A DNA stretch of 64,000 nucleotides from an uncultured Opitutales bacterium (GCA_944389885.1 CALXNZ010000005.1:1-64000), one strand, 5' to 3'. Numbered from the stretch's first letter, positions 42,363-51,331 are shown. Translations and numbers: made by a program. Notes: generated by a model from the sequence alone, not told the origin.

Positions 42363-43679
42363 ATGGACAGAAGAAATTTCTTAAAGAATTTGGGCAAGGC
42401 CGGAATTGCAGTCGGATTTCCGACAATAATTCCCGGTTCTGCTCTCGGAAAAGACGGCGCGGTCGCGCCAAGCGAGCGCGTGAACTTAGCGGCAATAGGT
42501 TTGGGTACGCAGGGTATATCAAATAACAAAAATTTCTTTTCAGATCCCCGCGTTCAACTTGTCGCCCTCTGCGATGTGAACAATACGGAGGGAAAACAAT
42601 ATTACGGGTATAAAAACAACGATACCCGCGGGTTGAGGCGCGCCAGAAAAGAGTTCGGCGAGAATATTCCCACTTATAACGATTTTAGGGAAGTGCTGGC
42701 GATACCCGGGTTGGACGCGGTGACCGTGGCCGTTCCCGACCATTGGCACGCCATAATGGGATTGGCTTGCGTGAGGACCGGAAAATCGGTTTACGGTGAG
42801 AAGCCGCTCACCCGCACCATACGCGAAGGCAAGGTTTTGCGCGATACTGTATTGGCATCGGGCTGCGTGTGGCAAACGGGGTCTTGGCAACGTTCTCTGC
42901 CGACCTTTGTTAGGGCCGCGGAACTTGTGCGCAACGGATATCTGGGGAGAGTCAGCAGGGTTAAAATCGGGTTGCCCTCCAACTTCGCCGCAGAGGTGCT
43001 GTCTCCCGAGCCGGTGCCGAAAGGCTTCGACTGGGAAATGTGGCAGGGGCCCGCGGAACGTTCGGCATACTACAATCCCCGCCGCACTTTTACGCGCTGG
43101 CGTGGAATATGCAATTATAGCGCGGGAAAAATAGCGGACTGGGGCGCCCACCATCTCGACATAGCCCATTGGGCTCTCGGCTACGATTCCACCGGGCCGG
43201 TCAAAATACTCCCTTCGGAGGTCGTCTATCCCAAAGACGGATTCTCGGACCAACCTCTTAAATTCCGCGTAAAACTCCAATATGCGGACGGCGTTGAAAT
43301 AGAGATGTCGGATATGAACCGCAATGGTGTCGAATTTTTCGGCTCCCGCGGAAAATTGTTTATCTCGCGCGACGCATTGTTCTCGGATCCGATAGGCATT
43401 GCAGATACCCGCATACTTCCAACGGAATCGCGCCTGTTCCCCGTCAGAAAGGGAAATCACTTTACGGCGTTTATCGACAGCGTCATAGACAGGCGCAAGG
43501 CGGTCACAGATATAGACATTGCCCACCGCAGCAATACCGGCTGTTTGCTTGGAGAAATAGCATACCGCTTGAATCGTCCAATAACTTGGGATCCCGTAAA
43601 AGAGGAAATCGTTGGGGACGAGCAGGCCGCGAGATTGTGCGACAGGTCTTACAGCGCTCCGTGGAGCCTTAACATTTAA
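42363..43679 (+). CDS. Tat-exported Gfo/Idh/MocA oxidoreductase
   Basis: 438 residues. A twin-arginine leader (RRNFLK) precedes the NAD(P)-binding Rossmann fold (NLAAIGLGTQG) and the family motif GEKPLTRTI. The C-terminal alpha/beta domain carries GKIADWGAHHLDIAHWALG. Such periplasmic oxidoreductases act on sugars or cyclitols; the substrate cannot be told. Followed by the repeat protein after 13 bp, suggesting one transcript ending at 45209. Confidence 0.92.
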   Translation: MDRRNFLKNLGKAGIAVGFPTIIPGSALGKDGAVAPSERVNLAAIGLGTQGISNNKNFFSDPRVQLVALCDVNNTEGKQYYGYKNNDTRGLRRARKEFGENIPTYNDFREVLAIPGLDAVTVAVPDHWHAIMGLACVRTGKSVYGEKPLTRTIREGKVLRDTVLASGCVWQTGSWQRSLPTFVRAAELVRNGYLGRVSRVKIGLPSNFAAEVLSPEPVPKGFDWEMWQGPAERSAYYNPRRTFTRWRGICNYSAGKIADWGAHHLDIAHWALGYDSTGPVKILPSEVVYPKDGFSDQPLKFRVKLQYADGVEIEMSDMNRNGVEFFGSRGKLFISRDALFSDPIGIADTRILPTESRLFPVRKGNHFTAFIDSVIDRRKAVTDIDIAHRSNTGCLLGEIAYRLNRPITWDPVKEEIVGDEQAARLCDRSYSAPWSLNI

Positions 43680-43692
43680 CGGGGATTTTATC

Positions 43693-45153
43693 ATGAAAAA
43701 ATTTTTTGCAATATTGTCGTTTGCCGCCGCTCTCACCTGCGCTTTCGGTTCGGATATAGACGATTTTAAAGCGTACGATTGCGGCAAGAGCCTTTCTTGG
43801 TTCTTTAATATGCGCTCTCAGTCAACGCGCTCCGACGCCGGCAAGCTGGAGGAAAAAATACTCGATGCCCTGCGCGAATCGCAAGTTTCCGACGAGGCTT
43901 TTCGCCTTGCGTGTAAAGTCCTAAAACCCATAGCCAGCTCCGATTCAATCGAAGTTCTGGCTAAATTTCTGGATTCGGACATTCGCGCTACCGCCGCCTG
44001 CGACGTGCTTATAGGCATAGATGATTCCGACGTGGACGAAGTCCTCGCGGAATCTTTAAAATCCGCCAAAGGGAAAGCCGCCATAGAAATAGTGTTTGCG
44101 CTTGGGGCGCGCGGGAACGACGATTCCGTGCCCGCGCTTGCTGAAGCCGCGGAATCTTCGGACAAGGATTTGTCGCTTTGCGCAGTGGCGGCATTGTCGA
44201 GAATAAAGGATTCTGCGGCTTTTGACGCGTTGAAAAAGATTGCGTCAAAAGACGACTACAGAAAGACGGCGGCGGTGCAGGGACTTTGCGCCAGAGCCGC
44301 CGAATTGGTGCGCGAAGGTGACAGATACGGAGCGGCGGAACTGTTGAAGTCGGTTCCCGAAGACTATTCGGAATCCATATGGATTCGCGGAGAACTCGCC
44401 GGGGACGGAAAAACCGAATATTTGGATTCGATAATAATATCCGGCGGAAAGAACGCCAAATATGCGGCTCGCGCGATGAGCGGCGTAAGGGCCTTTGAGA
44501 AGTCGGGCCTAATAATTTCAAAATTCGACTCTATGGACGACTCATCAAAGATTATGGCGATAGCGTCGTTTATGAATGCCGGAGACGTGAGGTTTTGGCC
44601 GACCATCGTGAAATGTCTCGACGCCAAAGATAAGAACCTTAAGTCCGAGGCCATTTACGCCGCGCGTTTCATATGCGCCGACGAGGCCTCTCTTTCAAAA
44701 ATATATTCCATATTCAAGGGTGGCGAAGAACCTTTTGCCTCTTTGGCCAGAGACGTATGCTTGGAAAATGCGAGTCTGGCTATGCCAAAAATTTTGCGCG
44801 ATGCGGAGCTAAAAGGCGATAGGACTGCCCAGGAAATTCTCATATTGCGCGGCGATACGGAAGCGCGTGATCGCCTGTGGAAAGAGTTCTTTGGTGATTC
44901 GACAAATCCCGCAGCCGCAAAACTTTTGGAAAATACCATAACTTACGGCGAGCTTGGGGCTTTCGCCTCAAAATTCAAAGAGGTTAAAGACCAAAAACTT
45001 CGCGGCGAGATGGCTAAAATTATAATAAAGAAACTCGCCAAGAGCAAGGACAACGGATTTATCCGTTCTGCGGCTCCCCAAATTCTTGAGGGCAATCTCT
45101 CAAAAGACACTCCGGAATATCAGTTGATAGCTTCAAAGCTAAAGCTTAAATAA
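43693..45153 (+). CDS. exported HEAT-repeat protein
   Basis: 486 residues with signal peptide MKKFFAILSFAAALTCAFG, then helical HEAT/PBS-lyase-like repeats of about 30 residues (VPALAEAAESSDKDLSLCAVAALSRI and similar). Such a solenoid usually binds a protein partner. ATG at 43693 is chosen because it starts the signal peptide; the frame is open back into the oxidoreductase gene. Its position suggests it works with the oxidoreductase. Confidence 0.82.
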   Translation: MKKFFAILSFAAALTCAFGSDIDDFKAYDCGKSLSWFFNMRSQSTRSDAGKLEEKILDALRESQVSDEAFRLACKVLKPIASSDSIEVLAKFLDSDIRATAACDVLIGIDDSDVDEVLAESLKSAKGKAAIEIVFALGARGNDDSVPALAEAAESSDKDLSLCAVAALSRIKDSAAFDALKKIASKDDYRKTAAVQGLCARAAELVREGDRYGAAELLKSVPEDYSESIWIRGELAGDGKTEYLDSIIISGGKNAKYAARAMSGVRAFEKSGLIISKFDSMDDSSKIMAIASFMNAGDVRFWPTIVKCLDAKDKNLKSEAIYAARFICADEASLSKIYSIFKGGEEPFASLARDVCLENASLAMPKILRDAELKGDRTAQEILILRGDTEARDRLWKEFFGDSTNPAAAKLLENTITYGELGAFASKFKEVKDQKLRGEMAKIIIKKLAKSKDNGFIRSAAPQILEGNLSKDTPEYQLIASKLKLK

Positions 45154-45176
45154 AGTAGCGCATAGAATTATAAAAG

Positions 45177-45209
45177 GGCGGAACTCTGCGCAGGGTTCCG
45201 CCTTTTTTT
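45177..45209 (+). terminator. rho-independent terminator
   Basis: GGCGGAAC (45177-45184) pairs with GTTCCGCC (45195-45202), followed by seven T. It closes the oxidoreductase/HEAT-repeat unit. Confidence 0.88.
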
Positions 45210-45340
45210 GTAGGATTTCCAAAAATTTGGGCTCCGCAAAATACCATTAGAAATAATTTATTCCAATTTTTAATATTTATAGGACGCAAAATTTTTTATA
45301 TTTTAATGGAATTGCATCGGATTTTGAAGGCATGTTTGGC

Positions 45341-46180
45341 CTATTGCACATTTGCTTTGGAATATTTATTTGAGAATAGCGATGCGATTTCCTCCGCGTC
45401 AAGGGCTCTGTCGTAAACTGATAGACTTCCGATTTTTCCGGTGAAAAAATTGCCCATGCCGTTTTTCAACATTACAGCGCCGACGGTGAAGTCCGAGCCG
45501 TTGTCGCCTATCCCAAAGGGGAAAAAATATGGGTTCTTCGACTGTCTAAGCCCTTCGGGAAATCCTGGAAATCCTTTTGTGTGGTCTATTAACTCGACGG
45601 GTCTGGAAATAAATTTGCCGTTCAAGTATGAGCGTATGTAAGAGCCGTCGTATGTAAAGGCCACAAAAGTCCATTTGTTCGGGGGGACCTCTTGCGGGCT
45701 CGCGGAGTAGTCTATGGAATATGGGAACGGAGGCGTGGCCTTGCCGGTTTTCGATATGTGGCCGCATACCTGGTTTGCGCCGTTATAGTGGGGCAGAGAT
45801 ACAAATAGGCCGTATTGGCGCAAGCCGCCGTCTTGGGTTTCATTCCACATTCCGCCGACGAATCCGATACCTTTTCCAGACCATTTTACCCACGCGGCGA
45901 CCGTGACAGCATTCGTCTTAACATTTAATCGACCGGTTTTTTCGTAAGGGATTTTGAGGTATGATTTTCCGTCGAGGACTACGGATTTGCCGGACACGGG
46001 GCCTTCCTGGGAGATTGTTATATCGCCGACCGCCTCAAGCGAGTATTTCCCGCATTCGGATTTTATTGTGCCGCCGCCGTATTTTGAAAAATCCCAAAAT
46101 GCAATGGGATTGTCGCTTTTATTGCAATCTTCGCTTGAGATGCATGCAGTGAGAAAAAAACACAATAGCAAAGCTTTCAT
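45341..46180 (-). CDS. LamG-domain lipoprotein
   Basis: 279 residues. Lipoprotein signal MKALLLCFFLTAC (Cys13), then a LamG/concanavalin-like domain (about 25-275) with SGKSVVLDGKSYLKIP, VAAWVKWSG, WTFVAFTYDGSYIRSYLNGKFI and IGSLSVYDRALDAEEIASLF. Likely binds glycans on the cell surface. ATG at 46180 is chosen because the frame further upstream (to 46465) overlaps the divergent PEP-CTERM gene and encodes nothing recognisable; ATG at 46198 is a minor alternative. Confidence 0.88.
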   Translation of the reverse strand: MKALLLCFFLTACISSEDCNKSDNPIAFWDFSKYGGGTIKSECGKYSLEAVGDITISQEGPVSGKSVVLDGKSYLKIPYEKTGRLNVKTNAVTVAAWVKWSGKGIGFVGGMWNETQDGGLRQYGLFVSLPHYNGANQVCGHISKTGKATPPFPYSIDYSASPQEVPPNKWTFVAFTYDGSYIRSYLNGKFISRPVELIDHTKGFPGFPEGLRQSKNPYFFPFGIGDNGSDFTVGAVMLKNGMGNFFTGKIGSLSVYDRALDAEEIASLFSNKYSKANVQ

Positions 46181-46261
46181 ATATCCGTATATGGCTGGCA
46201 TAAGTATATTTGCGGGTATATAAATATCCATAAAATAAAATACTTTCAGGTCAAGAAAATG

Positions 46262-46293
46262 TTGACAAGTGGAGAAATTATAGTGTATATAAT
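46262..46293 (+). promoter_or_regulatory. candidate promoter of the PEP-CTERM gene at 46314
   Basis: TTGACA (46262-46267) with TATATA 18 bp or TATAAT 20 bp downstream (46286-46293); ATG follows about 20 bp later. Confidence 0.5.
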
Positions 46294-46313
46294 TTTCTGA
46301 ATATAGATTCTTT

Positions 46314-47384
46314 ATGAAAAAATTTACCCCGATAGTTTTTTTACTTTCAACATTTGCAGTTTCATACGCGGTGGAACTCCCAACAGTAATAGTGGGCGGT
46401 GGCAGCGAGTTCATGGAAATAGACGATGCTGTGGATCCCGGAGTAATAACTGTGACAACCGGCACTTGGGATCAATACGCAGGAGTTGAAGGCGGCTCCA
46501 TCACTTACAATTTTTCGCAGTCAGGTACTTATGAGAGTATCAAATCTTTTACTGTAAGTAGCGATTTTGAGATAAAGAGCGTGTTCACCATAAATTTTGA
46601 CAAGCCTAACGGATATGATAATCGCAACCAGTTTGAAATGACTGTAAGCAAGGGCGCTACTTTGACATTGGACAATTTGAATGTTGTGCCTGATCCTACT
46701 ATGACTTCGGACTTTTCGTCAAATTATATTTGTATTTATGGTGGAGGGACGAAGATAATAGATACGTCTAATTACGGAACTATAAACGCCCTCTTGCAAT
46801 TAACCGGCGGCGTATTCACGAATAAAGGAGATTTGAATTTAGGTTATCTCAAGACTGCAGATGCTGCAAATAATCCTTCGACCATAAGCCTGGGCGGTAA
46901 TTTGACTGTAAGAGGCTATTACTGTAATTATGGTGGAGGCATCACAAATTTTAATTTGAACGGTTACGATTTCAATCTTACTGATGTGGTAAATTTTGAG
47001 TCGGATAGCGCAAAAACCATAAATATTTCCTTCGGAAATGACGCCAATGGCGATGGTGTGGTCGTTTATGCAATAAATAGTTTCAACGAAGGGCAGAGTA
47101 CTTTCTCGAGCGCAACGTTTGTCTTTAAGGATTACGATCCATTGACGGATTTGGTATTGGTTAAGACGGCTCTCTCCGATCCCGATTCATTCTTCGTATT
47201 TGAAGGCTATGAGGGAACGTCGGTAAGTTCCAAAGTATTGACTGAAGAAGACACTATAGATTTGCAAATAGATTCTTCTTATGCCGGGTACACTTCGTAC
47301 TATGTGATTCCTGAGCCTGCGGCGCTATCGGCAATGTTTGCTTTTGCGGCGTTGGCGATGGTGTTTTTGAGAAGAAAGAAATAG
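46314..47384 (+). CDS. PEP-CTERM beta-rich surface protein
   Basis: 356 residues: signal peptide MKKFTPIVFLLSTFAVSYA, a Gly/Asn/Thr-rich beta domain (LQLTGGVFTNKGDLNLGYL, TISLGGNLTVRGYY), then VIPEPAALSA, a hydrophobic helix and LRRKK. It resembles the protein at 33820 in style but not closely in sequence. Own promoter and a strong terminator, so it is a single-gene unit. Confidence 0.85.
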   Translation: MKKFTPIVFLLSTFAVSYAVELPTVIVGGGSEFMEIDDAVDPGVITVTTGTWDQYAGVEGGSITYNFSQSGTYESIKSFTVSSDFEIKSVFTINFDKPNGYDNRNQFEMTVSKGATLTLDNLNVVPDPTMTSDFSSNYICIYGGGTKIIDTSNYGTINALLQLTGGVFTNKGDLNLGYLKTADAANNPSTISLGGNLTVRGYYCNYGGGITNFNLNGYDFNLTDVVNFESDSAKTINISFGNDANGDGVVVYAINSFNEGQSTFSSATFVFKDYDPLTDLVLVKTALSDPDSFFVFEGYEGTSVSSKVLTEEDTIDLQIDSSYAGYTSYYVIPEPAALSAMFAFAALAMVFLRRKK

Positions 47385-47402
47385 CGGGCAACGCATTTTA
47401 AT

Positions 47403-47439
47403 AAAAAAGGCGGCGCAAAATTTGCGCCGCCTTTTTTTT
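47403..47439. terminator. bidirectional rho-independent terminator
   Basis: AAAAAAGGCGGCGCAAA pairs with TTTGCGCCGCCTTTTTT around one A. A- and T-tracts flank both sides, so it serves both the PEP-CTERM gene and the convergent aldolase gene. Confidence 0.93.
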
Positions 47440-47453
47440 ATGTTAAATGCAGC

Positions 47454-48200
47454 TTATGCTTGATGTATGAATCCGATAGATTCGCGTATGGAAAGCAACT
47501 CTTTCATCTTTTCTTGTGAGAATTGTAGAAATCCTCCAAGCTGAAGGGCGAGCATTGAAGTGTGGCAGTGGGCTTCTACATTTTCCATTTTCCAGAATGC
47601 GGTTTCAATGTCGGACGCCCAGGTCATTACTCCGTGGTTTACCATGAATACGCAATCATGGGTCTTGCCTATTCTGCCGACTTCTTCAGCCATTTGTTTC
47701 GTGCCGGGCGTACCGTAATTTGCAAGTCCCACTTGGCCTATGAATATTTCGCTCTCCGGATTGACGCAGCGCGGGGGCGTTTTGCCCGCGAGTGCGTAGG
47801 CGGTGGCGTGCGGAGGGTGGGCGTGGCAGCAAGCCTTTGCAAGCGGCTGGCGCTTCATTATCTCAAGATGGGCAAAAACTTCGCTCGTGCGCTTCCGGGA
47901 TCCGGCAATCTGGTTGCCTTCCATATCAACAAAGCACATGTCGGAAGGGCGCATAAAACCTTTGGATATCATTGTAGGCGTGCATAAAACTATGTTTTCG
48001 GCAACGCGCACGCTAAAATTTCCGCCGTTGCCGTCATTGAAATTCTTTGAATACGACCTCTTGCCGAGCTCGCAAATAAGTTTCTTTAATCTCTCTATAT
48101 CTTTGGACTTAAAGAATGCTTGAACTTGCGCGTCATCGTCGAGCGCTATTTTTGCATTCCATTTGAATTCCTTATCGGGTACTTTATATTCTCTTTTCAT
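47454..48200 (-). CDS. class II aldolase/adducin family protein (FucA-like)
   Basis: 248 residues. Zinc-dependent aldolase fold: GNGGNFSVRV (phosphate-binding region), HAHPPHATA and MVNHGVMTW (zinc histidines), and SEIFIG with an acidic residue in the usual place. Closest known roles are L-fuculose-phosphate or L-rhamnulose-phosphate aldolase; the fucosidase nearby favours fucose use but does not prove it. ATG at 48200 is preferred over 48293, which adds a hydrophobic 31-residue stretch unlike the family. Divergent from proS. Confidence 0.85.
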   Translation of the reverse strand: MKREYKVPDKEFKWNAKIALDDDAQVQAFFKSKDIERLKKLICELGKRSYSKNFNDGNGGNFSVRVAENIVLCTPTMISKGFMRPSDMCFVDMEGNQIAGSRKRTSEVFAHLEIMKRQPLAKACCHAHPPHATAYALAGKTPPRCVNPESEIFIGQVGLANYGTPGTKQMAEEVGRIGKTHDCVFMVNHGVMTWASDIETAFWKMENVEAHCHTSMLALQLGGFLQFSQEKMKELLSIRESIGFIHQA

Positions 48201-48361
48201 TGTTGATTTATGTTGGAATATTTTCCTTTTTCCTTTCAAATATCCCAAAAAAGTCAATAAAAAACAATAAAAGTCAACTAAAAAATAGGTCAAAATAGAA
48301 TTTTTTATAACTTGAAGCCCGAATGTAAATTGTGCATATTAGCGTAAAAATAAATGTCGAT

Positions 48362-49861
48362 ATGGCAAAAGAGAAGAGAACAGCAATAACTCCCACACGC
48401 GCCCAAGATTATCCCGAGTGGTATCAACAGGTCATAAAGGCCGCCGAACTTGCCGAAAACAGTCCCGTAAGAGGCTGTATGGTAATAAAGCCCTGGGGGT
48501 ACTCCCTTTGGGAAAATATGCAGGGTGTTCTCGATAAAATGTTCAAGGATACCGGGCATACAAATGCGTATTTCCCGCTATTCATTCCCGTGAGCTACTT
48601 GGAAAAAGAAGTCGAACATGTTGAAGGTTTCGCAAAGGAGTGCGCGGTGGTGACACATTCGCGCCTTGAATTGAATAAAGAAGGCAAACTTGTGCCGTCT
48701 TCGCCCCTTGAAGAACCTTTGATAGTGCGCCCAACTTCCGAGACTATAATAGGCGAAATGTATTCGCGCTGGGTGCAATCTTATAGGGATCTGCCGCTGT
48801 TGATAAACCAGTGGGCAAATGTTGTGCGCTGGGAAATGCGCACGAGATTATTCTTGCGCACAGCGGAGTTCCTGTGGCAGGAGGGCCATACCGCCCACGC
48901 AACAAAAGAAGAGGCGGAGTCTGAAACAATGAAAATGCTCAGGGTGTATGAAGACTTTGCCCAGAACTATATGGCAATGCCCGTAATATGCGGTAAGAAG
49001 ACCGAATCTGAGAAGTTTCCGGGAGCTGTTGATACGTATTGTATAGAGGCAATGATGCAGGATAAAAAAGCTCTCCAAGCAGGCACATCGCACTTTTTAG
49101 GACAGAATTTTGCCAAAGCCAGCCAGATAAAATATCTGTCGGAGAACGGAGTGCAGGAATATGCGTGGACAACCTCTTGGGGAGTTTCTACACGCCTCAT
49201 CGGAGGCTTGATTATGACCCATTCCGACGACGACGGCTTAATGCTTCCGCCGCGGCTCGCCCCTTTGCATGTGGTCATACTGCCCATTCTCCACAAAGAA
49301 GAAGAACGGAAATCCGTAATGGAATATTGCCAAAGGCTCAAGGCGGACATCTCTTCCCAGAAATATTGCGAAGCTCCCGTTCGCGTTGAAATAGATTCAA
49401 GGGACCTGCGCGGAGGGGACAAAATGTGGAACTGGGTGAAGAAAGGAGTCCCGCTGCGCATTGAAGTAGGGCCGCGCGATATTGCCTCCGATTCGCTGTT
49501 TGTGGCCACCCGCCACGATTCGTCAAAAGCCCCGATTTCTCGCGCTGAATTTTTGGACACCCTGCCGCAAAGGCTCCAGGCAATTCAGGACGCAATGTTT
49601 GCCAAGGCAAAAGCTTACAGGGACGCCTCTACGGTGTCGATAAATTCAAAAGAGGATTTTTATAGATTTTTTGAGGGAGAGTCTGGCGGAGGTTTCGCAT
49701 TGGCGCATTACGACGGCAGCGAAAAGGTCGAAGATATGCTGCGCAACGATTTGAAAGTGACAGTGCGCTGCATACCCTTCGACGGCGACAAAACCCCCGG
49801 CACCTGTATTTTTACCGGGAATCCCTCTGCTCAAAGGGTCGTATTTGCTAAATCTTATTGA
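48362..49861 (+). CDS. proS: prolyl-tRNA synthetase, archaeal/eukaryote-like short type
   Basis: Class II synthetase that charges tRNA-Pro. About 499 residues, without the large editing insertion of the E. coli enzyme. PTRAQDYPEWYQ at the start, GCMVIKPWGYSLWENMQ, VRPTSETIIG (motif 2 area) and TSWGVSTRLIGGLIMTHSDDDG (motif 3 area) are those of the archaeal/eukaryotic-like branch also found in some bacteria. ATG at 48362 (MAKEKRTAITP) is chosen over the one at 48332. Its substrate tRNA-Pro(GGG) is encoded at 237-310. Confidence 0.96.
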   Translation: MAKEKRTAITPTRAQDYPEWYQQVIKAAELAENSPVRGCMVIKPWGYSLWENMQGVLDKMFKDTGHTNAYFPLFIPVSYLEKEVEHVEGFAKECAVVTHSRLELNKEGKLVPSSPLEEPLIVRPTSETIIGEMYSRWVQSYRDLPLLINQWANVVRWEMRTRLFLRTAEFLWQEGHTAHATKEEAESETMKMLRVYEDFAQNYMAMPVICGKKTESEKFPGAVDTYCIEAMMQDKKALQAGTSHFLGQNFAKASQIKYLSENGVQEYAWTTSWGVSTRLIGGLIMTHSDDDGLMLPPRLAPLHVVILPILHKEEERKSVMEYCQRLKADISSQKYCEAPVRVEIDSRDLRGGDKMWNWVKKGVPLRIEVGPRDIASDSLFVATRHDSSKAPISRAEFLDTLPQRLQAIQDAMFAKAKAYRDASTVSINSKEDFYRFFEGESGGGFALAHYDGSEKVEDMLRNDLKVTVRCIPFDGDKTPGTCIFTGNPSAQRVVFAKSY

Positions 49862-49908
49862 GGATTCCGCAGATACATCTCGATCCATTCTGGAGGAGGA
49901 GAAATTTT

Positions 49909-49940
49909 TTGACAATGGCATTTTATCGTGTAGTTAATAC
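49909..49940 (+). promoter_or_regulatory. candidate promoter of the PEP-CTERM gene at 49967
   Basis: TTGACA (49909-49914), then 16 bp, then TAGTTAATAC (49931-49940), the same layout as upstream of 25323. Confidence 0.5.
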
Positions 49941-49966
49941 TATTTAAGGGAAAGGTATTTTTTACT

Positions 49967-50752
49967 ATGTTTGGTCTTGATAAAAAATTTCTTGTTGCGA
50001 TGTCCGCTTTTTTGGCGGCGCTTTCGGTCTCCGCATTGGATTACAGTACTTTGTGGGAATTGGATATAGGCGATAGTTCCTACGGTTATGTCAACTCTTC
50101 TAATTTGGCTACGAGCGGAGACGGATTAACGGTGGGGACGGAACTGAATACTACAGACGGTTTGGGAAATGCCGAACTTTATTGGCCAAATGTCGGGACT
50201 GTGTTTGAATGGGGCAAAACTATAATAAAAGTTTCCGGAACTCTACAATTTGAGTCATCTCCCGGAGGGTGGTTCGGGTTTTCGTTTAGCCAAAATTCTA
50301 ATGTAGATATGGCTTATAACGGCTACGGATTCTTGTTTTTTACCGGTTCTGGAAATGTAAAAGCATTCTTGGACGATAGCAAAACAGAAACATGGCTCGT
50401 GTCCGATGTAGCTATAAAAGATAAAATAGAGACCGGTAATACATTCTCCTTCGAGGTCACATACGATTCAACACAAAGCGATACTGCCCTCGTGGCAACT
50501 TTGAATATATATGATGCGGACGGCAATGCCGTATTGAATGATCCAAAGGTATTTCAGTATGTAAACGAGGGATTGAATACGGAAACTTTCGACAATATCT
50601 TGACCTCCTTTAGGGCGTCGGAAACTGAGACTTGCAACGGTTGGCTGGAATCGTTTAAAGTGGAGGCGGCAGTGATTCCAGAGCCTGCGGCACTTTCCGC
50701 TTTATTTGGGGTTGTTGCACTATTCCTTGCCGTTTATAGAAGAAGACTGTAG
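49967..50752 (+). CDS. PEP-CTERM surface protein, dispersed paralogue of the tandem pair
   Basis: 261 residues. Signal peptide to about SVSA, then YSTLWELDIGDSSYGYV and FEWGKTIIKVSG, which match SLWEMDMSQENFGF and FEWGKTILNVSG of the genes at 25323 and 26148, and the tag VIPEPAALSA with hydrophobic helix and RRRL. Overall identity is clearly lower than between the tandem pair, so it is an older copy. Ends at a strong terminator. Confidence 0.85.
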   Translation: MFGLDKKFLVAMSAFLAALSVSALDYSTLWELDIGDSSYGYVNSSNLATSGDGLTVGTELNTTDGLGNAELYWPNVGTVFEWGKTIIKVSGTLQFESSPGGWFGFSFSQNSNVDMAYNGYGFLFFTGSGNVKAFLDDSKTETWLVSDVAIKDKIETGNTFSFEVTYDSTQSDTALVATLNIYDADGNAVLNDPKVFQYVNEGLNTETFDNILTSFRASETETCNGWLESFKVEAAVIPEPAALSALFGVVALFLAVYRRRL

Positions 50753-50766
50753 GGCGCGCCGTTTTT

Positions 50767-50802
50767 TTGCGCCGCCGCATTGTGTGGCGGCGCAATCTTT
50801 TT
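50767..50802 (+). terminator. rho-independent terminator
   Basis: TTGCGCCGCC (50767-50776) pairs perfectly with GGCGGCGCAA (50786-50795), followed by TCTTTTT. Confidence 0.9.
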
Positions 50803-50965
50803 ATATAATGCCAGCACTCTCTAAAATAAAAACTTGATTTTGTAAGATGCTTATTTACAGGTAGTTTATTATGCAAGCAGGACGGCTGTAATAGAAAAAT
50901 GTTTGACTTGCGCTGCGCTTTTATTATTTGTGGCGGCTTTTACTGAAAATCAAAGGCAAAAACCT

Positions 50966-51331
50966 ATGTTTTTACAAATGCTGAAAGCCAAAATCTTGCG
51001 CGCCGAAACGACCGACGCGCGGATTGATTATGAAGGTTCGCTCGCGATAGACGAAGACCTCATGGACAAGGTGGGAATCTTGCCTTATGAGAAAATTCTC
51101 GTCGGCAACATAAGCAATGGCGAGCGCTTTGAAACTTATGCAATACCCGCTCCGCGTGGAAGCAAAATGTTTTCCGTGCGCGGAGCCGCCGCCCATTTGG
51201 GTAAAGTCGGAGACCTTCTCGTCATTATGTGCTTCGCATATGTAGAAGACAGCCAAGTGAAAAACCTTCGCCCACGCACTATTACGCTGGCGGAGAAAAA
51301 CTCGAAAATAATAAAATCTTTAAATGTTTAA
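50966..51331 (+). CDS. panD: aspartate 1-decarboxylase precursor
   Basis: Makes beta-alanine for pantothenate and CoA (coaD is at 3063). The proenzyme cuts itself between Gly24 and Ser25 in YEGSLAID to create the pyruvoyl group. With ATG at 50966 the cleavage pair falls exactly at 24/25 as in E. coli, which supports this start over the frame from 50903. 121 residues, full length. Confidence 0.95.
   Translation: MFLQMLKAKILRAETTDARIDYEGSLAIDEDLMDKVGILPYEKILVGNISNGERFETYAIPAPRGSKMFSVRGAAAHLGKVGDLLVIMCFAYVEDSQVKNLRPRTITLAEKNSKIIKSLNV

Noticed and set aside
42540-43787. Minus-strand frame of 415 codons opposite the Tat oxidoreductase
   Set aside because: It has no family signal and fully overlaps an intact oxidoreductase gene.
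46181-46465. Upstream extension of the LamG lipoprotein frame
   Set aside because: It would overlap the promoter and start of the divergent PEP-CTERM gene, and the lipoprotein signal begins at 46180.
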